Assembly (NCBI GenBank): GCA_946894095.1
Contig: OX335652.1
Location: 18,809,001-18,873,000, forward strand
Length of the DNA stretch: 64,000 bases
Direction: 5' to 3'
From: Incurvaria masculella
Lineage: Eukaryota; Arthropoda; Insecta; Lepidoptera; Incurvariidae
The notes under the pieces were generated by a model. The model was not told where the DNA came from. It worked only from the letters and a program-made list of their open reading frames with translations, and made no database searches. Shown piece by piece: positions 9,579 to 20,437 of the stretch; the first letter of the stretch is position 1; each line of letters starts with the position of its first letter. Both the position numbers and the translations under genes were made by a program.

Positions 9579-9917
9579 GCGGCTCGTAGCCTAGTGGCGC
9601 GCGGACTTGCCTAGCATACCAGAGGTCTGGGTTGAAATCTTCACCAATGTCTTTCTCTCTTCGTGTTGGAGAAGTGAATTTTGTCACGTATGCGAGCTGG
9701 AATCCATGTAAAACTGTAAGTCCCCTTCCCCTACTAGGTAGTAGGTAGGGTTTAAGTCCGCCCGGGTTTGTACCATCGCATCCAGTTCAATGTAGCCGTG
9801 CTTTTAAAGGGAAGGTCCTGGCATGGCACCTAATTCCTTCGGGAATGTGGTGCGTTGGGCTAATATCATAACGGTAGTTTTGTGGTATTATCCATCCTTG
9901 TCAGATTGCATAAAAAA
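9579..9917 (+). mobile_element. tRNA-headed SINE, near full length
   Basis: The head GCGGCTCGTAGCCTAGTGG (A-box-like) and CCAGAGGTCTGGGTTGAAAT (B-box-like) are followed by the complete body: CATGTAAAACTGTAAGTCCC, GGGTTTAAGTCCGCCC, TGGCATGGCACCTAATTCC, and the tail GCCATCC...CAGATTGCATAAAAAA. Family A begins right after the A-rich tail. Confidence 0.85.
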
Positions 9918-9929
9918 GGTTCCATAAAA

Positions 9930-11057
9930 AAACCGGCCAAGTGCGAGTCGGACTTGCACACGAAGGGTTCCGTACCAACGTACAATATTTAACACAAAAT
10001 CAGGTTTTTTGTATGGGGCCCCTCTTTAATTATTATTATTATTTAATTTGCCTATTTGTTGTTGTAGCGGCAAAATAAATACACACTCTGTGAAAAATTC
10101 AGTTGCCTACCTATTACGGTTCATGAGATACACAAAATCAAAATCAAATAATTTATTGCATATTTGCAGAGGTGTTACAGAACCCAAATGAGGTAAATAA
10201 AAGCGAGTGCCAGCTACAAATTGCCTGGGTGGGCGTACAATAGCACGGGGCTCTCAATAAGAGAGCAGTGCAATCACTATATTAGCTTAATCTAACCATG
10301 TATGTAAATTTGAATAAATTAACCTCTTTTAACGTTTTCTTATCTAATTGAGCCATTTATATTATAAAAAAAAACCATTAAACACTTCTATTATTTCAAA
10401 CTATTATCGTCATAAATTCATTAATTTTGTAGAAACATTTTTTTTTCTTAAATTCATTTAGATCTAAATTTTTGATTTCATTTGGTATATTATTATATAT
10501 TTTTGTCGACATATAGTATAAATTTTTTATGTAGAATTTTGTATGTGGTTTAGTAGTGGATAGGTTATTTTTCCTTCTAGTATTATATCTATGCGTGTCA
10601 CCTGCTGCTGTGAAATGTTCTGGATTATTTTTTACAAATATACAAATTTCATAAATGTACATACATGGAGCTGTTAGTAGATAAAGATTTTTAAATAGTG
10701 GCTTATAACTGTGTAAAGGTTGAGCTTGGCAAATGGCCCTAATACATTTTTTCTGAATTTTTAAAATGTCGTCTATAGTTGTACCATTGATTGACACAAA
10801 TATGATTCCGTACCGTATGTTGGAAGAGACATATCCATGATAAGCGGTCAGAGCTGATACAGAGGTCACACTGTGACAGACGGACGGACGGATGGATGGA
10901 CGGACGGATGGATGGACGGACGGACGGACGGACGGTCGGACGGACGGACGGACGGACGGTCGGACGGAGGACGGACGGTCGGACGGAGGACGGACGGATG
11001 GACAGCGGAGGCTTAGTAATAGGGTTCCGTTTTCACCCTTTGGGTACGGAACCCTAA
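9930..11057 (-). repeat. Family A repeat split by a LINE insertion
   Basis: The reverse-strand copy starts with the 3' end at 9930 (AACCGGCCAAGTGCGAGTC) and runs to GGTTCATGAGATACA at about 10133. It resumes at about 10867 with CACTGTGACAGACGG, a long GACG/GATG run (10877-11003), and GGGTACGGAACCCTAAAAA. The intervening 0.73 kb is a LINE. GATACA/GATACAG at both junctions may be part of the target duplication. Confidence 0.85.
10134..10866 (-). mobile_element. 5'-truncated LINE inserted in family A
   Basis: The reverse strand encodes an RT C-terminal region: AYHGYVSSNIRYGIIFVSIN, KIQKKCIRAICQAQPLHSYK, PLFKNLYLLTAPCMYIYEI and HRYNTRRKNNLSTTKPH. These are the typical post-catalytic and C-terminal blocks of CR1/Jockey-group LINEs. 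Downstream are AATAAATTATTTG and a (TTTGA)n tail abutting family A at 10134. The catalytic FADD part lies upstream and was lost by 5' truncation. Confidence 0.85.
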
Positions 11058-11142
11058 AAAAGGAATCTGCTAGCCTCAACGCTCGGGCGGTCACCCATCC
11101 AGTATTGCTTAACCTCAAAATCGAAAACTGAGGCATCGCCAT
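10396..11142 (-). pseudogene. Chimeric 248-codon frame: family A repeat fused to LINE RT C-terminus
   Basis: The first ~90 residues are translated family A DNA, including a long (PSVR)n run from the GACG tract. From residue ~97 the frame continues without a stop into the LINE RT C-terminal region (AYHGYVSSN onward) and ends with the LINE's own stop. The join is fortuitously in frame. It is the longest open frame in the first 35 kb. No promoter is evident, and nothing suggests it is translated. A gene finder would probably call it as a protein. Confidence 0.7.
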
Positions 11143-11562
11143 CTAACTGCAGGTTATGCACATGAAGATTCTTTTCCGCAGTTTAAATCATTACACACGG
11201 CCTTAACTTGGTTAAGGCTATACGAGATCAAAAACTCTAATTATGCCTGCGTCCTTACACTACGGACGGTGGATGAAAGGCAATTAGAACCAGATTAAGT
11301 ATGTACCGCGTCGCAAAATAAGCCGGACCGGAGTCTTAATTAAGAGGTAAGGATTTCGACGTCGTTACACGCGTTCCATTGCCGGCATAATGGGAGAACT
11401 TTTAAGCATGATGTGTTGCCGGCATTTACTGTTGAAATACAACACAAATCACGATTGCATTATCTGTAAGGATCTCGCAATATATAACTGGACTAGCCAG
11501 AGCATAAAATGTTATTTATAAATATCAGAATTATTTTTTAATGTAATAATATCTAATATCAT
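11058..11562. other. No gene recognised
   Basis: Unique-looking sequence with no frame above 60 codons and no repeat shared with the rest of the window. Confidence 0.5.
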
Positions 11563-11676
11563 ACCCACCGTAGTGATATTAGCCCAACGAACCGTATTGG
11601 CGAAGGCATTAGGTGCCATCCCTTCATACTGGACGAAAAACACAGACAATTTATCATTGCTGCCTCGATCATTTTA
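11563..11676 (-). mobile_element. SINE remnant, reverse
   Basis: CACCGTAGTGATATTAGCCC, ACCGTATTGGCGAAGG, ATTAGGTGCCATCCC and ACACAGACAATTTATCATTG match the reverse-strand 3' body of the SINE family with many substitutions. Confidence 0.65.
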
Positions 11677-11759
11677 AACAAAAGCGGAAAACTTGTCCGC
11701 GTTGTTTATTCCGAAGGAGGTGGAAAATGTACTATGGTACCTTATACGCAAGACAATAT

Positions 11760-11860
11760 AGAACAAAGGGATGTTCCGCACATGGCACCTAATTCTTAAC
11801 GATTGCGAAGTTACATGGGTTTAAATAATAACAGTAGGTGTGATTTTAGCCATCCTTTTT
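11760..11860 (+). mobile_element. SINE remnant, forward
   Basis: CATGGCACCTAATTC, AATAACAGTAGGTGTG and TTTTAGCCATCC match the SINE 3' body. It lies about 85 bp from the reverse remnant, so the two face each other. Confidence 0.6.
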
Positions 11861-12434
11861 GGTATTATAGGATGGAAAGATTTATCAATCAACCCTCAGA
11901 AACTTCACGAGGTACTAGAACTTAATGTAATATTAAAATTGTCTTTGGGGGTAACCTTGAAATATTCTGAATAACCTGCTTGAATTATGTACAATTACAC
12001 TGTGTGCAATGAAATTTAGTTTTCATCAATGTAGGTTAATAATGATATAATTCTTTACGTGTATTATTTCACGCACATTTTCAGCGAATCATGAAAATAC
12101 AAAGCTTCACAGGTAAATAGCTGCCGTCGCAGGCTAGCGCAGTTTATTAGCCATATTTCACACTCAAGCAAATTTTTCGTTTCACTTGCCACGGAAATGT
12201 GCGCACGAAAGGGCACTGAATTGTGCTTAGCGCTGGTTAGACAACGTTCATAACTGACTAGATGCCGAGACCGGCGCAAACATTCGGATGTTTGTAATCC
12301 CCTATACATATAGAAATAACAAATAACGTAAGTGACACATTATTGCCGGTTATTTCATAACACTTTATGAGCGAAAACTCTGAGGCAAAATAGGTAGTTA
12401 TTCATAATGTTAAAACATCGAATTTCGCATCTAT
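11861..12434. other. No gene recognised
   Basis: AT-rich, with an 81-codon reverse frame (12064-12309) that has no recognisable similarity. Confidence 0.45.
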
Positions 12435-12710
12435 TGTAATTGTATGAAAATATTGCAATTATTGTAGCTACAATTATTGTTATTTTTGGAAGCGGTGTCA
12501 GCCAATACAGTACTCTTGACTGGTACGGCGCGTGCCCGGCGTGTTCACTTGACAACTCCCCTCCCGCCCGTGGCCCCACTCTCGCCTCTCGCTTCGTCAA
12601 GTCGGGCGTACAGTAAAATCACATCTCACCTATAATTATGTATGTAATTACAAACCTGCCTTGGTTGACACCGACTCCAAAAATAACAATAATTGCAATT
12701 ATTTTTATAA
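12435..12710. repeat. Inverted repeat around a GC-rich core
   Basis: The left arm contains ATTATTGTTATTTTTGGAAG and CGGTGTCAGCCAA. The right arm contains the complement TTGGTTGACACCGACTCC followed by AAAAATAACAATAATTGC. Between them is a GC-rich core (12530-12610). This is a probable short fold-back or MITE, known here only as one copy. A CTTTGAAGTCGGTTTTTT motif follows near 12750. Confidence 0.5.
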
Positions 12711-13157
12711 TTTTATGTGCATTTTAATAGATTTAGGAATACTTTTTCTTTGAAGTCGGTTTTTTTTGTTAAAATTTAGTTTTTCTCAAAATCAGCGGGC
12801 CCGATTCCCGGCTAGAACATATATATATATTTTTAAACTGCAAAACTGCATTAGTTTTAGTTTTTGTCATAATCGTACACGACTCCTTTGAGTGTTTTTC
12901 GTTATATCTTATAGTTTTGGCTTTAGCCATTAAAGCAAACTTTAAAAAAATACTGTATTACATATACAGTAAAGCCATATACATATTAAGAGAGTCGTTA
13001 CCTTATCGATTCCCCATAATACGGGCGATAACGTTTTGCATGATCTTAATGTTTTACTAGGTTTGTGAACTTTTGGATTCAAAAATATGTTATAGAAATA
13101 TATGTCTGTAAGTTTTAGTTTTTTTAATAAACCTTCTAGATTGGAAACTATTGGCTA
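12711..13157. other. AT-rich, no gene recognised
   Basis: Contains the GAAGTCGGTTTTTTTTG motif (reverse of the AACCGACTTCAAAAAAA motif at 31603) and an ATATATATAT run near 12825. Confidence 0.45.
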
Positions 13158-13400
13158 AGAAACATTGAAAAATGTATTATTACCCGACTGCGAAAGAAGG
13201 AGGGTTATGTTTGTCGAGTGTATGTATGTATGTATGTATGTATGTATGTATGTATATATGTATGTATATATGTATGTATGTATGTATGTATATTTCTTTG
13301 GCACGCCCTACAGCCTAAACGGCTTGATGGATTTTGGCTTGAGAGGTGTCGTTAGATTCGTCTTAATTGTGAGAGTGACACTGGGTATATCAAAATTATA
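13158..13400 (+). repeat. Dispersed repeat fragment with (TATG)n microsatellite
   Basis: ACCCGACTGCGAAAGAAGG is followed by a (GTAT)n run at 13219-13292, then CACGCCCTACAGCCTAAACGG. ACCCGACTGCG-type ends also terminate the MITE at 16433-17238, so this may be a related terminus. Reading frames through the run give only VCMYVCMY-type low-complexity peptide. Confidence 0.6.
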
Positions 13401-14480
13401 AAAAAAAATCATAGCCGATTTTTGGCGCCAAATTATGTGTTTTCAAATATATTTTTCCTTGAAACCTATCGAGTGGGGTATCAAACTAAAGGGTTTTCTA
13501 AATAGTTTACAAAAAGGAATGCAACTTATATGTTTAAGTGTAATTTGGAATGAGAAATTCCAAAAATCATCAAAATATTCAACGTTAAAAATGAATTCAA
13601 ATGATTTTTGTTTACGCAAGCGCGCTTGTCACACCAACTCAGGTCATATACTCCTCTTTTCACTACCTCCAGCTATATGGAATGTAGTTTCGGTTACATT
13701 GCATATTTATATGGTGTAACCGAAAGATAACTTTGGGATGTCTATAACTGGAAGTGGTGGATCCGGGCGATAGTCAGATAGATTTTCGAAATTCTCGGAC
13801 GCCGCATAAACCGACATCACCGGCATATCTAATAGCTTTACTAAAGATAAGAAAAAACTTTCTATGAAGATGTCGTCAGCCCCCTGATGAGGGCTTCTGT
13901 TACATAGGGTACATAAGATATGATCGTCATCATAATATCACTGATCTTTAACCGTGCGTCCTTGGGATCAGTGGGACGGAAAAGCACGGCCATGCCAAAG
14001 TTGGGTTTATCATCATATATCACATATTATTAACCCGTTATATTATTCAAAATAATAAACCAGGAGTTTATCTACGGATTAAATCATGAAAAGTTATATT
14101 TTGATGGGCTTTGGAGGTAAGAAAAACAATAAACGCTCAGTTGGGATGTAACAGTTTATAAGCTTCAAGGTAACACATTCGATCGGGCGATTGTGGACCT
14201 CGGGCCCACATATATTTGCAAACGATGAATCCAGGTCTCTTTCGCCGCATCCAGTTAAAGTTCTAATCTGTGAAACTGGAACTTAACTAGCACAATAATT
14301 AAATAAAAATGGCTTTAACAATGCTTTTGACTCACATTCAAAGCTGTCAGTCAAGAGACAACTTCCAGTCTAATGAAGTAGTGGATATAAATATTATAAT
14401 CATGGTTATTATGGAGTTTATTGAATTTTAACTAGCAGTTAGTTTATACATGGATGAAATCCTGTGATCAAAGCGATTGC
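13401..14480. other. No gene recognised
   Basis: Mixed AT-rich sequence. A 94-codon frame (13435-13719) has no recognisable motif. GATCAGTGGGACGGAAAAGC near 13960 recurs nowhere else in the window. Confidence 0.45.
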
Positions 14481-15530
14481 TACAGGGTCCGTCACTCGAA
14501 CTGTTACTTCTATTTTCAAAATAATAATGACATCGCGCCAAATTTTGGTGAAACGTTAATTTGTTTCATTGTTTTTAAGTGGGCGAAAAGAGCGGAAACA
14601 AATTTGAATTGTATAATAAATTTTCGCAATGGATATTAAACCTAACATTGTGATCGTTTTGTATTTGACCGGAAAATCACAACCAGTCATCGCTCGGGAG
14701 CTCCGACATTTACGTGTGAACAAAAGTTTAGTGCATCGAACCATTAATCGTTATAACCTAGAAGGGAGCATTGCTAAACGGCATAGAGGCGGTCTTCCGA
14801 AAATAGCAGTATCACATGATATGGTTCGGAAGTTAAAGGCTCGAATTCAAGGAAATGCTCACCAGTGTTCTGCAAAATTTGCGAAAAGTCTGACAATACC
14901 CGACTCAAGTAATCGGCGCATACTGAAATAAAAAGAAATGCAACTGAAGCCCTACCAATAAAATACAAAAATTACAGCATCTATGTTCAGCGCAGAAGGC
15001 AGTTCGACTACAAAGAGCTCAAGCACTGAAAGTCTTGCGTGGCGATCTGGATCACATTGTTTTTTCAGATGAAAAAATGTTTACTGTCTAACAGTATATA
15101 AACAAACAACATTTTCGTGTTTGGCTACAGGGCAAATCCAACGAGAATTTAGACGATGGAGTAAGCAATTCGTAAGCAAGCGCCCGCTTCTGTTATGGTC
15201 TGGGCTGCAGTGACCGCAAATGGTCGCTATTTACGCGTGTTTATCGAGAAGGGCGTCAAAGTCAACCAGCAAGTGTGTGAAAAAGGTGTTAAATGAGGCG
15301 CTCATACCATGGGCACGTAAACAATGCAGTACGAAACGCTGGACGTTCCAACAACACTCAGCATTGTCTCAGAAAGCTCTTATCTATGGATCAAAGGAGG
15401 CTATATAAAACAATAACAATGATTGTCTTAAAATTAAATGTTTTATTGTGATATCTTTTTTAACGAACCATACTTCAATTAACCAAACAACATCATTTTC
15501 AATTGGTAACACTTCGAGTGACGGATCCTA
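14481..15530 (+). mobile_element. Tc1/mariner-type transposon, inactive
   Basis: The termini GGGTCCGTCACTCGAACTGT (left) and its near complement ending CACTTCGAGTGACGGATCC (right) are flanked by TA at 14481-14482 and 15529-15530, the target duplication of this superfamily. At ~1.05 kb it is slightly short for a mariner. The transposase gene fills the middle and is broken (separate entry). Confidence 0.85.
14629..15405 (+). pseudogene. Mariner-like transposase pseudogene
   Basis: It would cut and paste the transposon at its terminal repeats. The first 101 codons are intact and hold the helix-turn-helix DNA-binding half (VIVLYLTGKSQPVIARELR, then NRYNLEGSIAKRHRGG), ending in RILK. Stops and frame changes follow. 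The catalytic half is still readable in pieces: FSDEKMFT around 15063 (first catalytic aspartate present), VMVWAAVTANGRY around 15195 (second block), and WTFQQHSALSQK around 15340. The expected aspartate in FQQD is histidine in the last block. With frameshifts plus that change the enzyme is dead. The sub-clade is not assigned. Confidence 0.85.
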
Positions 15531-15613
15531 TTACGGATTATAAACGGATACGGATTATAAATTTAGTGTAACTGTAATAAACGATGATGAGAGGGAGATT
15601 CTAAAAAAAACAT

Positions 15614-15834
15614 ATATAGGGTGTCAACGGAGATATGGTCCAAAAGCTAGCCACGTATTCCTCGGCATATTTGGTGCTAAAAAGGTAGATGATATTTTGG
15701 TTGTACGACTTGAAAAATATCCTCCCCATACATTTTAAATACCTACACATAAAATGTATAGCCTTTTTGTTTCAAATATGCCAAGGAATACGTGGTTAAC
15801 GTTTGGACCATACCTCCACTAAAACCTTGTATAT
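15614..15834. mobile_element. MITE-B copy 1
   Basis: The left arm TATAGGGTGTCAACGG, GATATGGTCCAAAAG and CCACGTATTCCTCGGC faces the complementary right arm CCAAGGAATACGTGG, GTTTGGACCATACC and CACTAAAACCTTGTATA. The arms are ~50 bp around ~120 bp of interior with CCCCATACATTTT. A second copy is at 28660-28903. Confidence 0.8.
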
Positions 15835-15971
15835 ATCGGTCATATAATCAAAATTCGTTGAATGAGGGAATTTCATTCTATGAACTGATGACTTCATTAA
15901 AGCCTTAAAGATAACATCAAGAAACTTTTAGAAGATGTAGTTTTGTTTTAATATCAATCAAAACACTCTAT

Positions 15972-16340
15972 TTGTTACACCTCGTGGTGTAGGGACTAAA
16001 ATATTGCCTTTCATGCAAGAGGTTATGGGTTCAAATCCTCGCATCGGTTATACACCACTTTATTTTGCGAGTTGTTCATGGTTCGGAACCCATGTAAAAC
16101 TGTAGGTCACCTTACCCTACCAGGTGACAGGGTTAAGCCCGCCTGGGTTCGTAACATTGCATTAGGAAAAACTATGGTCGAAGTGGCAATCAATCATTGT
16201 CAATATCCGTGTGCAGCCGTGATTCTGTATAAAGGAAGGTCCTGGCCTGTCACCTAATTCCTTCTGTAATTTGTTGAATTAGGCTTATATCATGACGGTA
16301 GTTGTGTTATATTAGCCATCCATGTCAGGTTCCATAATAA
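15972..16340 (+). mobile_element. tRNA-headed SINE, variant head
   Basis: The head TACACCTCGTGGTGTAGGG and GGTTATGGGTTCAAATCC (B-box-like) differs from the GGCTCGTAGCC heads at 8786 and 9579. The body (CCATGTAAAACTGTAGGTCA, GTTAAGCCCGCC, CCATCCATGTCAGG) is the same. A head swap or old divergence within the family is suggested. Confidence 0.8.
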
Positions 16341-16432
16341 TACCTAACCTTACGTTCGTTGGAATGTATTAACGTGCAGATATTTAAATGATAAATGCAT
16401 GCTCTACGAAAACTAAAAATAATTAAAATAAA

Positions 16433-17238
16433 AAAAATAATTTAAAAAAATAAAAAACCCGTCTGCGAAAAAAAAATTTAACTTAAAATTGACTTAGTCA
16501 AGGAACTGAAAAGATAGAAACAAGTTGAAAAATTAAATATTTGTTGTGTTTGAATGATCATGGTTGACAGTGTTCACAAACGCAGTCGGAGGCATAAGAT
16601 ACATTAACTACGATTTATATTTTCTATTGTGTGCCTATGCAAATTTCACGATGATCGGTTGAGTACGCGAAACAGACAAACTTACTTTCATATTTATTAT
16701 ATGACAGTTAGGAGATTATAATTTGTATCAGTAAGTATATTTTGCTATACCCATATCACTAAGAAAATCGCTAGTCATTAATAATGGAATGTATTGGGAA
16801 ATATATAATATATCATTATATAATTCATATTGTGCATCAAATACATTAACTATGATTTATATTTTTTTGTTATTAAATTCATTGAAAGTGTACCTATGCA
16901 AATTTCATGATGATTGGTGACACCGAGAACGAGAAAAAAAACCTCACTTTAGATATAAAAATGAAAGGTAGGATATTGGAATTATCCCACCACGTAATTT
17001 CTTGCTCCACCGAAATAATCCATAAAATCGCTACTAAATCCACAGTGAATACTATGGAACGTACTATGGAACGGGCTATTTGATGCCTCCGACTGCGTTT
17101 GTGAACACTGTCAACCATGATCATTCAAACACAACAAATATTTAATTTTTCAACTTGTTTCTATCTTTTCAGTTCCTTGACTAAGTCAATTTTAAGTTAA
17201 ATTTTTTTTCGCAGTCGGGTTTTTTATTTTTTTAAATT
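16433..17238. mobile_element. MITE with ~160-bp near-perfect terminal inverted repeats
   Basis: The left arm 16433-16595 (AATAAAAAACCCGTCTGCG ... ACGCAGTCGGAGGCAT) is matched almost base for base by the complement of 17083-17238. Only a few differences are visible (GTCTGCG versus GACTGCG, A-run length). The 490-bp interior is AT-rich. It carries a diverged direct repeat (CATTAACTACGATTTATATT at 16603; CATTAACTATGATTTATATT at 16845). No transposase frame is present. The arm similarity implies a recent insertion or conversion between arms. Confidence 0.85.
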
Positions 17239-18363
17239 AATTTTTTTTTAAGTTCATTTTCGAATTTGTTTTAATGACTAATAATTATAAAAAAATCTAT
17301 ACTTACGGAAATAGAACGTAACTTTCTCAAATAATATTAAAACAATATCTAAAAAGTTAAGGGGTAGGGAAACGTTAGGGCCTGGAAGACGATTTTGCTC
17401 TTTTAATGGCAGTCGTAGTGCAAAATTGTGCCTTGGCCAATGGAAAATTAATGCATTTCATAAAATTTTCAAATCTTAAATTTCCTGGGACGTCACGACA
17501 GCCTTAATCGGATTCATCGTTTCCAGTACAGTGGAAGGTTGTTACAGACTTGGCTTCTAATGCCGTCCACGTACGTAGGTAGCCGGAATGTGGCGGCGGT
17601 ATTTAATTATATAAATGGCAGTAATGAATTATTCCCTGCGACGAAAATAATATGTACCTTCTGACGACTGGACCGGTTTGATCCTGTTAAAAGCCGAAAA
17701 ATAATTTAAAATCCTTGTATATAAACAAAGCCATATGTTTCCAATATCGCAGCAGATTATATAGGCCCTTAAGACACAGAAGCCAGATACAATCACCAGC
17801 ATAACGTAATACTTTTAGGTGGGGCCGAAAATAATTACTTTTCAAAGAATATACTTTTCGAACACGTCTCCTGTTAAACATTTAAAAGACTATTAATATT
17901 GTACGAACATTTTCATAGTCTCATTACTTTTGACTGAAAAATATTGGACGAACGGTTCTTTGATGAAAGCATTCATTTAGAGTAAGACTATATTTTAATT
18001 TGGGATTAGATATATGGTCAGTAAAGTTTAAAAAAATACATTTGTATGTTCAGAAATAAAATAATTTTAATTTTAAGAAAATTCTGTCTCATCGTCTGTT
18101 CATATTCCGATCGAGACATCTTGAATAAATTAATAATATTCGAAATTATCTTTATTATCCGGAAAACTCAAAATTTATTGAATAAAAAATGGCATTTGTG
18201 ATCGATGAGGCGGGCAGTTATAATTTTTAAAGTGCACATTTACGATTATAAATTAAATACATAGTATTTTGTGTTTGAAGCTCGCGCAGATTTTTATTCT
18301 TTTAGTTTGAGAACACAAGAATCCGCACTGATATAGAGAATTCCCCTGGCATTTATTAACAAA
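17239..18363. other. AT-rich, no gene recognised
   Basis: No frame above 64 codons and no repeat shared elsewhere. Long A/T runs throughout. Confidence 0.5.
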
Positions 18364-18661
18364 ACAAAAGAAAAACCGGTCAAATGCTAATCAGCCTCGC
18401 ACATGAAGGGTTCCGTACAATCGTGCAAGACTTAACACAAAATAACAGGTTTTTTTTAACTTTAATAATCACATTTTCACAATTTTCACTTTAGTTTTTA
18501 ATATTGTTTTATTTTAATTTGTGAAAATTTCAAATTCTAGCCGGCCTAGTACAGTTTATGAGATACACCCCTGTGGCAGACGGAAGAGCGGACGGACGGA
18601 CGGATGGACAGCGGAGGCTAAGTATAGTAATTGACACCCTTTGGGTACGGAACCCTAAAAA
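18364..18661 (-). repeat. Family A repeat, full length, diverged
   Basis: From AAAACCGGTCAAATGC and GAAGGGTTCCGTACA through GAGATACACCCCTGT, a short GACG run, to TTTGGGTACGGAACCCTAAAAA. The GCGAGTCCGACTCGC palindrome is mutated. Overlapping ~120-codon frames on both strands here arise from this repeat. Confidence 0.85.
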
Positions 18662-19375
18662 GTACAACCGGAACTTCGGTAAGATGATCTTATCAAAACA
18701 AAATGTTTTGGTGAAAATCAGTGTTTTCCATGAACGCGTTAAAAAATTAATAATAACCACGCAACACAATACAATTTCATGTAGCTGCCTTACATTTATT
18801 TTAACTGAAAATAAACCCTTTCTGTCAGTAGATAATTGGAGATGGAAACGAATCGTCATTGCACAAAATAAAGTTAGATTTTTATCCCAGAAAGCGGACA
18901 CATTTCTCATAAACAAAAAGTAATTCGTTCATAAGATTATGTTTATTCTGTCTTATTCTAAAATGTCAGCAAATAGACCGAAGAGCCTTTAGCAAACCAC
19001 TAAATTTTCTACTTAATCAGTTAGTGATGGTTCATCTATTGCTAAATTTTGCAAACTTGACGGACGTACTTAGCTATGTGGATGTGGAATGTCTCAGCTT
19101 TGAGAGTCTCGAAGGGCCGAACTTATTGGGAAAGTTGCTATTAATTTTAGACGCTCCCTTTTCCATTAGGAAGTTTTAATGTCCTACCTTTCTTTCGGCA
19201 AACGAGCGGAGGTTGCGTTCTGTTTCATTATGTCTCAATTAACTTCTAATGGCAATTTACGAGTTCTCGTTAACGAGGGTGGATTTCACGACCTGACTCA
19301 ATTTCATGACATCAGGGACGGGACGAAAACCTGACGAATATCTTGCGGACAACACATTTTTGGATACTTGTATTT
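18662..19375. other. No gene recognised
   Basis: No repeat or coding signal recognised. Confidence 0.5.
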
Positions 19376-19689
19376 TTTAGGACTCCGTACCCAAAGGTTG
19401 CCAACGGAACCCTATAACTAAGCCTCCGCTGTCCGTCCATCCATCCGTCTATCCATCCGTCCGTCCGTCCGTCAGTCCGTCCGTCAAAGGGCTGTATCTC
19501 ATAAACTGTAATAGGTAGGCAGCTGAAATTTTCACAGCGCGTGTATTTATTTTGCCGCTATAACAACAAATACACAAAATAATAATAATAATAAAGAATG
19601 GCCCTATACAAAAAACTTTTATTATGTGGATTCTTGTACGATGGTACGGAACCCTTTGTGTGCGAGTCCGACTCGCACTTGACTGGTTC
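19376..19689 (+). repeat. Family A repeat, full length
   Basis: Complete order of modules: GGACTCCGTACCCAAAGG, a long GTCC/ATCC run, GGGCTGTATCTCATAAAC, GTGTATTTATTTTGCCGC, an AATAATAATAATAATA stretch, GGTACGGAACCC, and the palindrome TGCGAGTCCGACTCGCA with CTTGACTGG. Confidence 0.9.
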
Positions 19690-19798
19690 TGAATGACTTT
19701 GATTCGCTTTTTTAAAACGTGTGGGCCGTGACGGTTGGTTTATCGTGAAACGTATACGCCTCGTGCACTTTTTCTCGTCCTGAAATCTTCTGTATTCC

Positions 19799-20300
19799 GG
19801 GAGGTCACGACATTATTGGTCACGATAAGGTAACTTTGATGCTAAATATGTCGGTCTGCCCGTGCCAAGTGGTTGCGTTTTCTAGATTGGCTATATAAAA
19901 TAGATGCTGGTATGTACCTGCTGATGAATATACTGATTATCTGGAAACATTGATACCTATTAATTATACAACAATAACCAGACGGTTACTGTAATACTTA
20001 AATATACCTAAAGTTATGTCTGTAACCTAAATCGCCTATAACTACTAAATTCAACCAAAGATTTGTTCAGTTTTTGTATTGCTAAGCAAGTATGTCTTTC
20101 ATGCTTCGTCATTTGCATCCATTTACCTTATCATATATATTTTTTGTCACCATAACTACTTTTTCAGGCGCCTTATCTACGTAACGCAACCACTTGGCAC
20201 AGGCAGACTGACACATTTAGCTTCAGAGGGTTGTACTTTATCCCGTGAACCCAGTTTCAGCCATTTACGTTATCGTTACCGTTTTTGTCGCGACCTCCTA
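19799..20300. mobile_element. Long-inverted-repeat DNA element, simple copy
   Basis: The left terminus GGGAGGTCACGACATTATTGG and the right terminus ending TTTTTGTCGCGACCTCCTA are imperfect inverted arms of ~100-150 bp. They share CAAGTGGTTGCGTT. The interior matches the element at 6443-7556 (ATTGATACCTATTAATTAT, CTACTTTTTCAGGCGCC). This ~500-bp copy shows the basic unit from which the duplicated copy arose. Confidence 0.8.
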
Positions 20301-20437
20301 GTCTACTGGCTCTCGCTGTTGGATTTAAAGGTACGGTTGTATGCTCCATGACTCCAAAAGGGGGCTTTTTCGTGCGCCTCAGTCGCTTTTGTGATTTTTG
20401 TTTCACTGTAATTTCTTAGTCCTGACGAAAATCTGCG

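Noticed and set aside
10892..11131. (GRTD)n or (PSVR)n repeat protein
   Set aside because: Both strands are open only because of the GACG tandem run in family A; codon content is pure repeat.
13165..13401. Tyr/Met-rich protein (VCMYVCMY)
   Set aside because: Translation of a (GTAT)n microsatellite.
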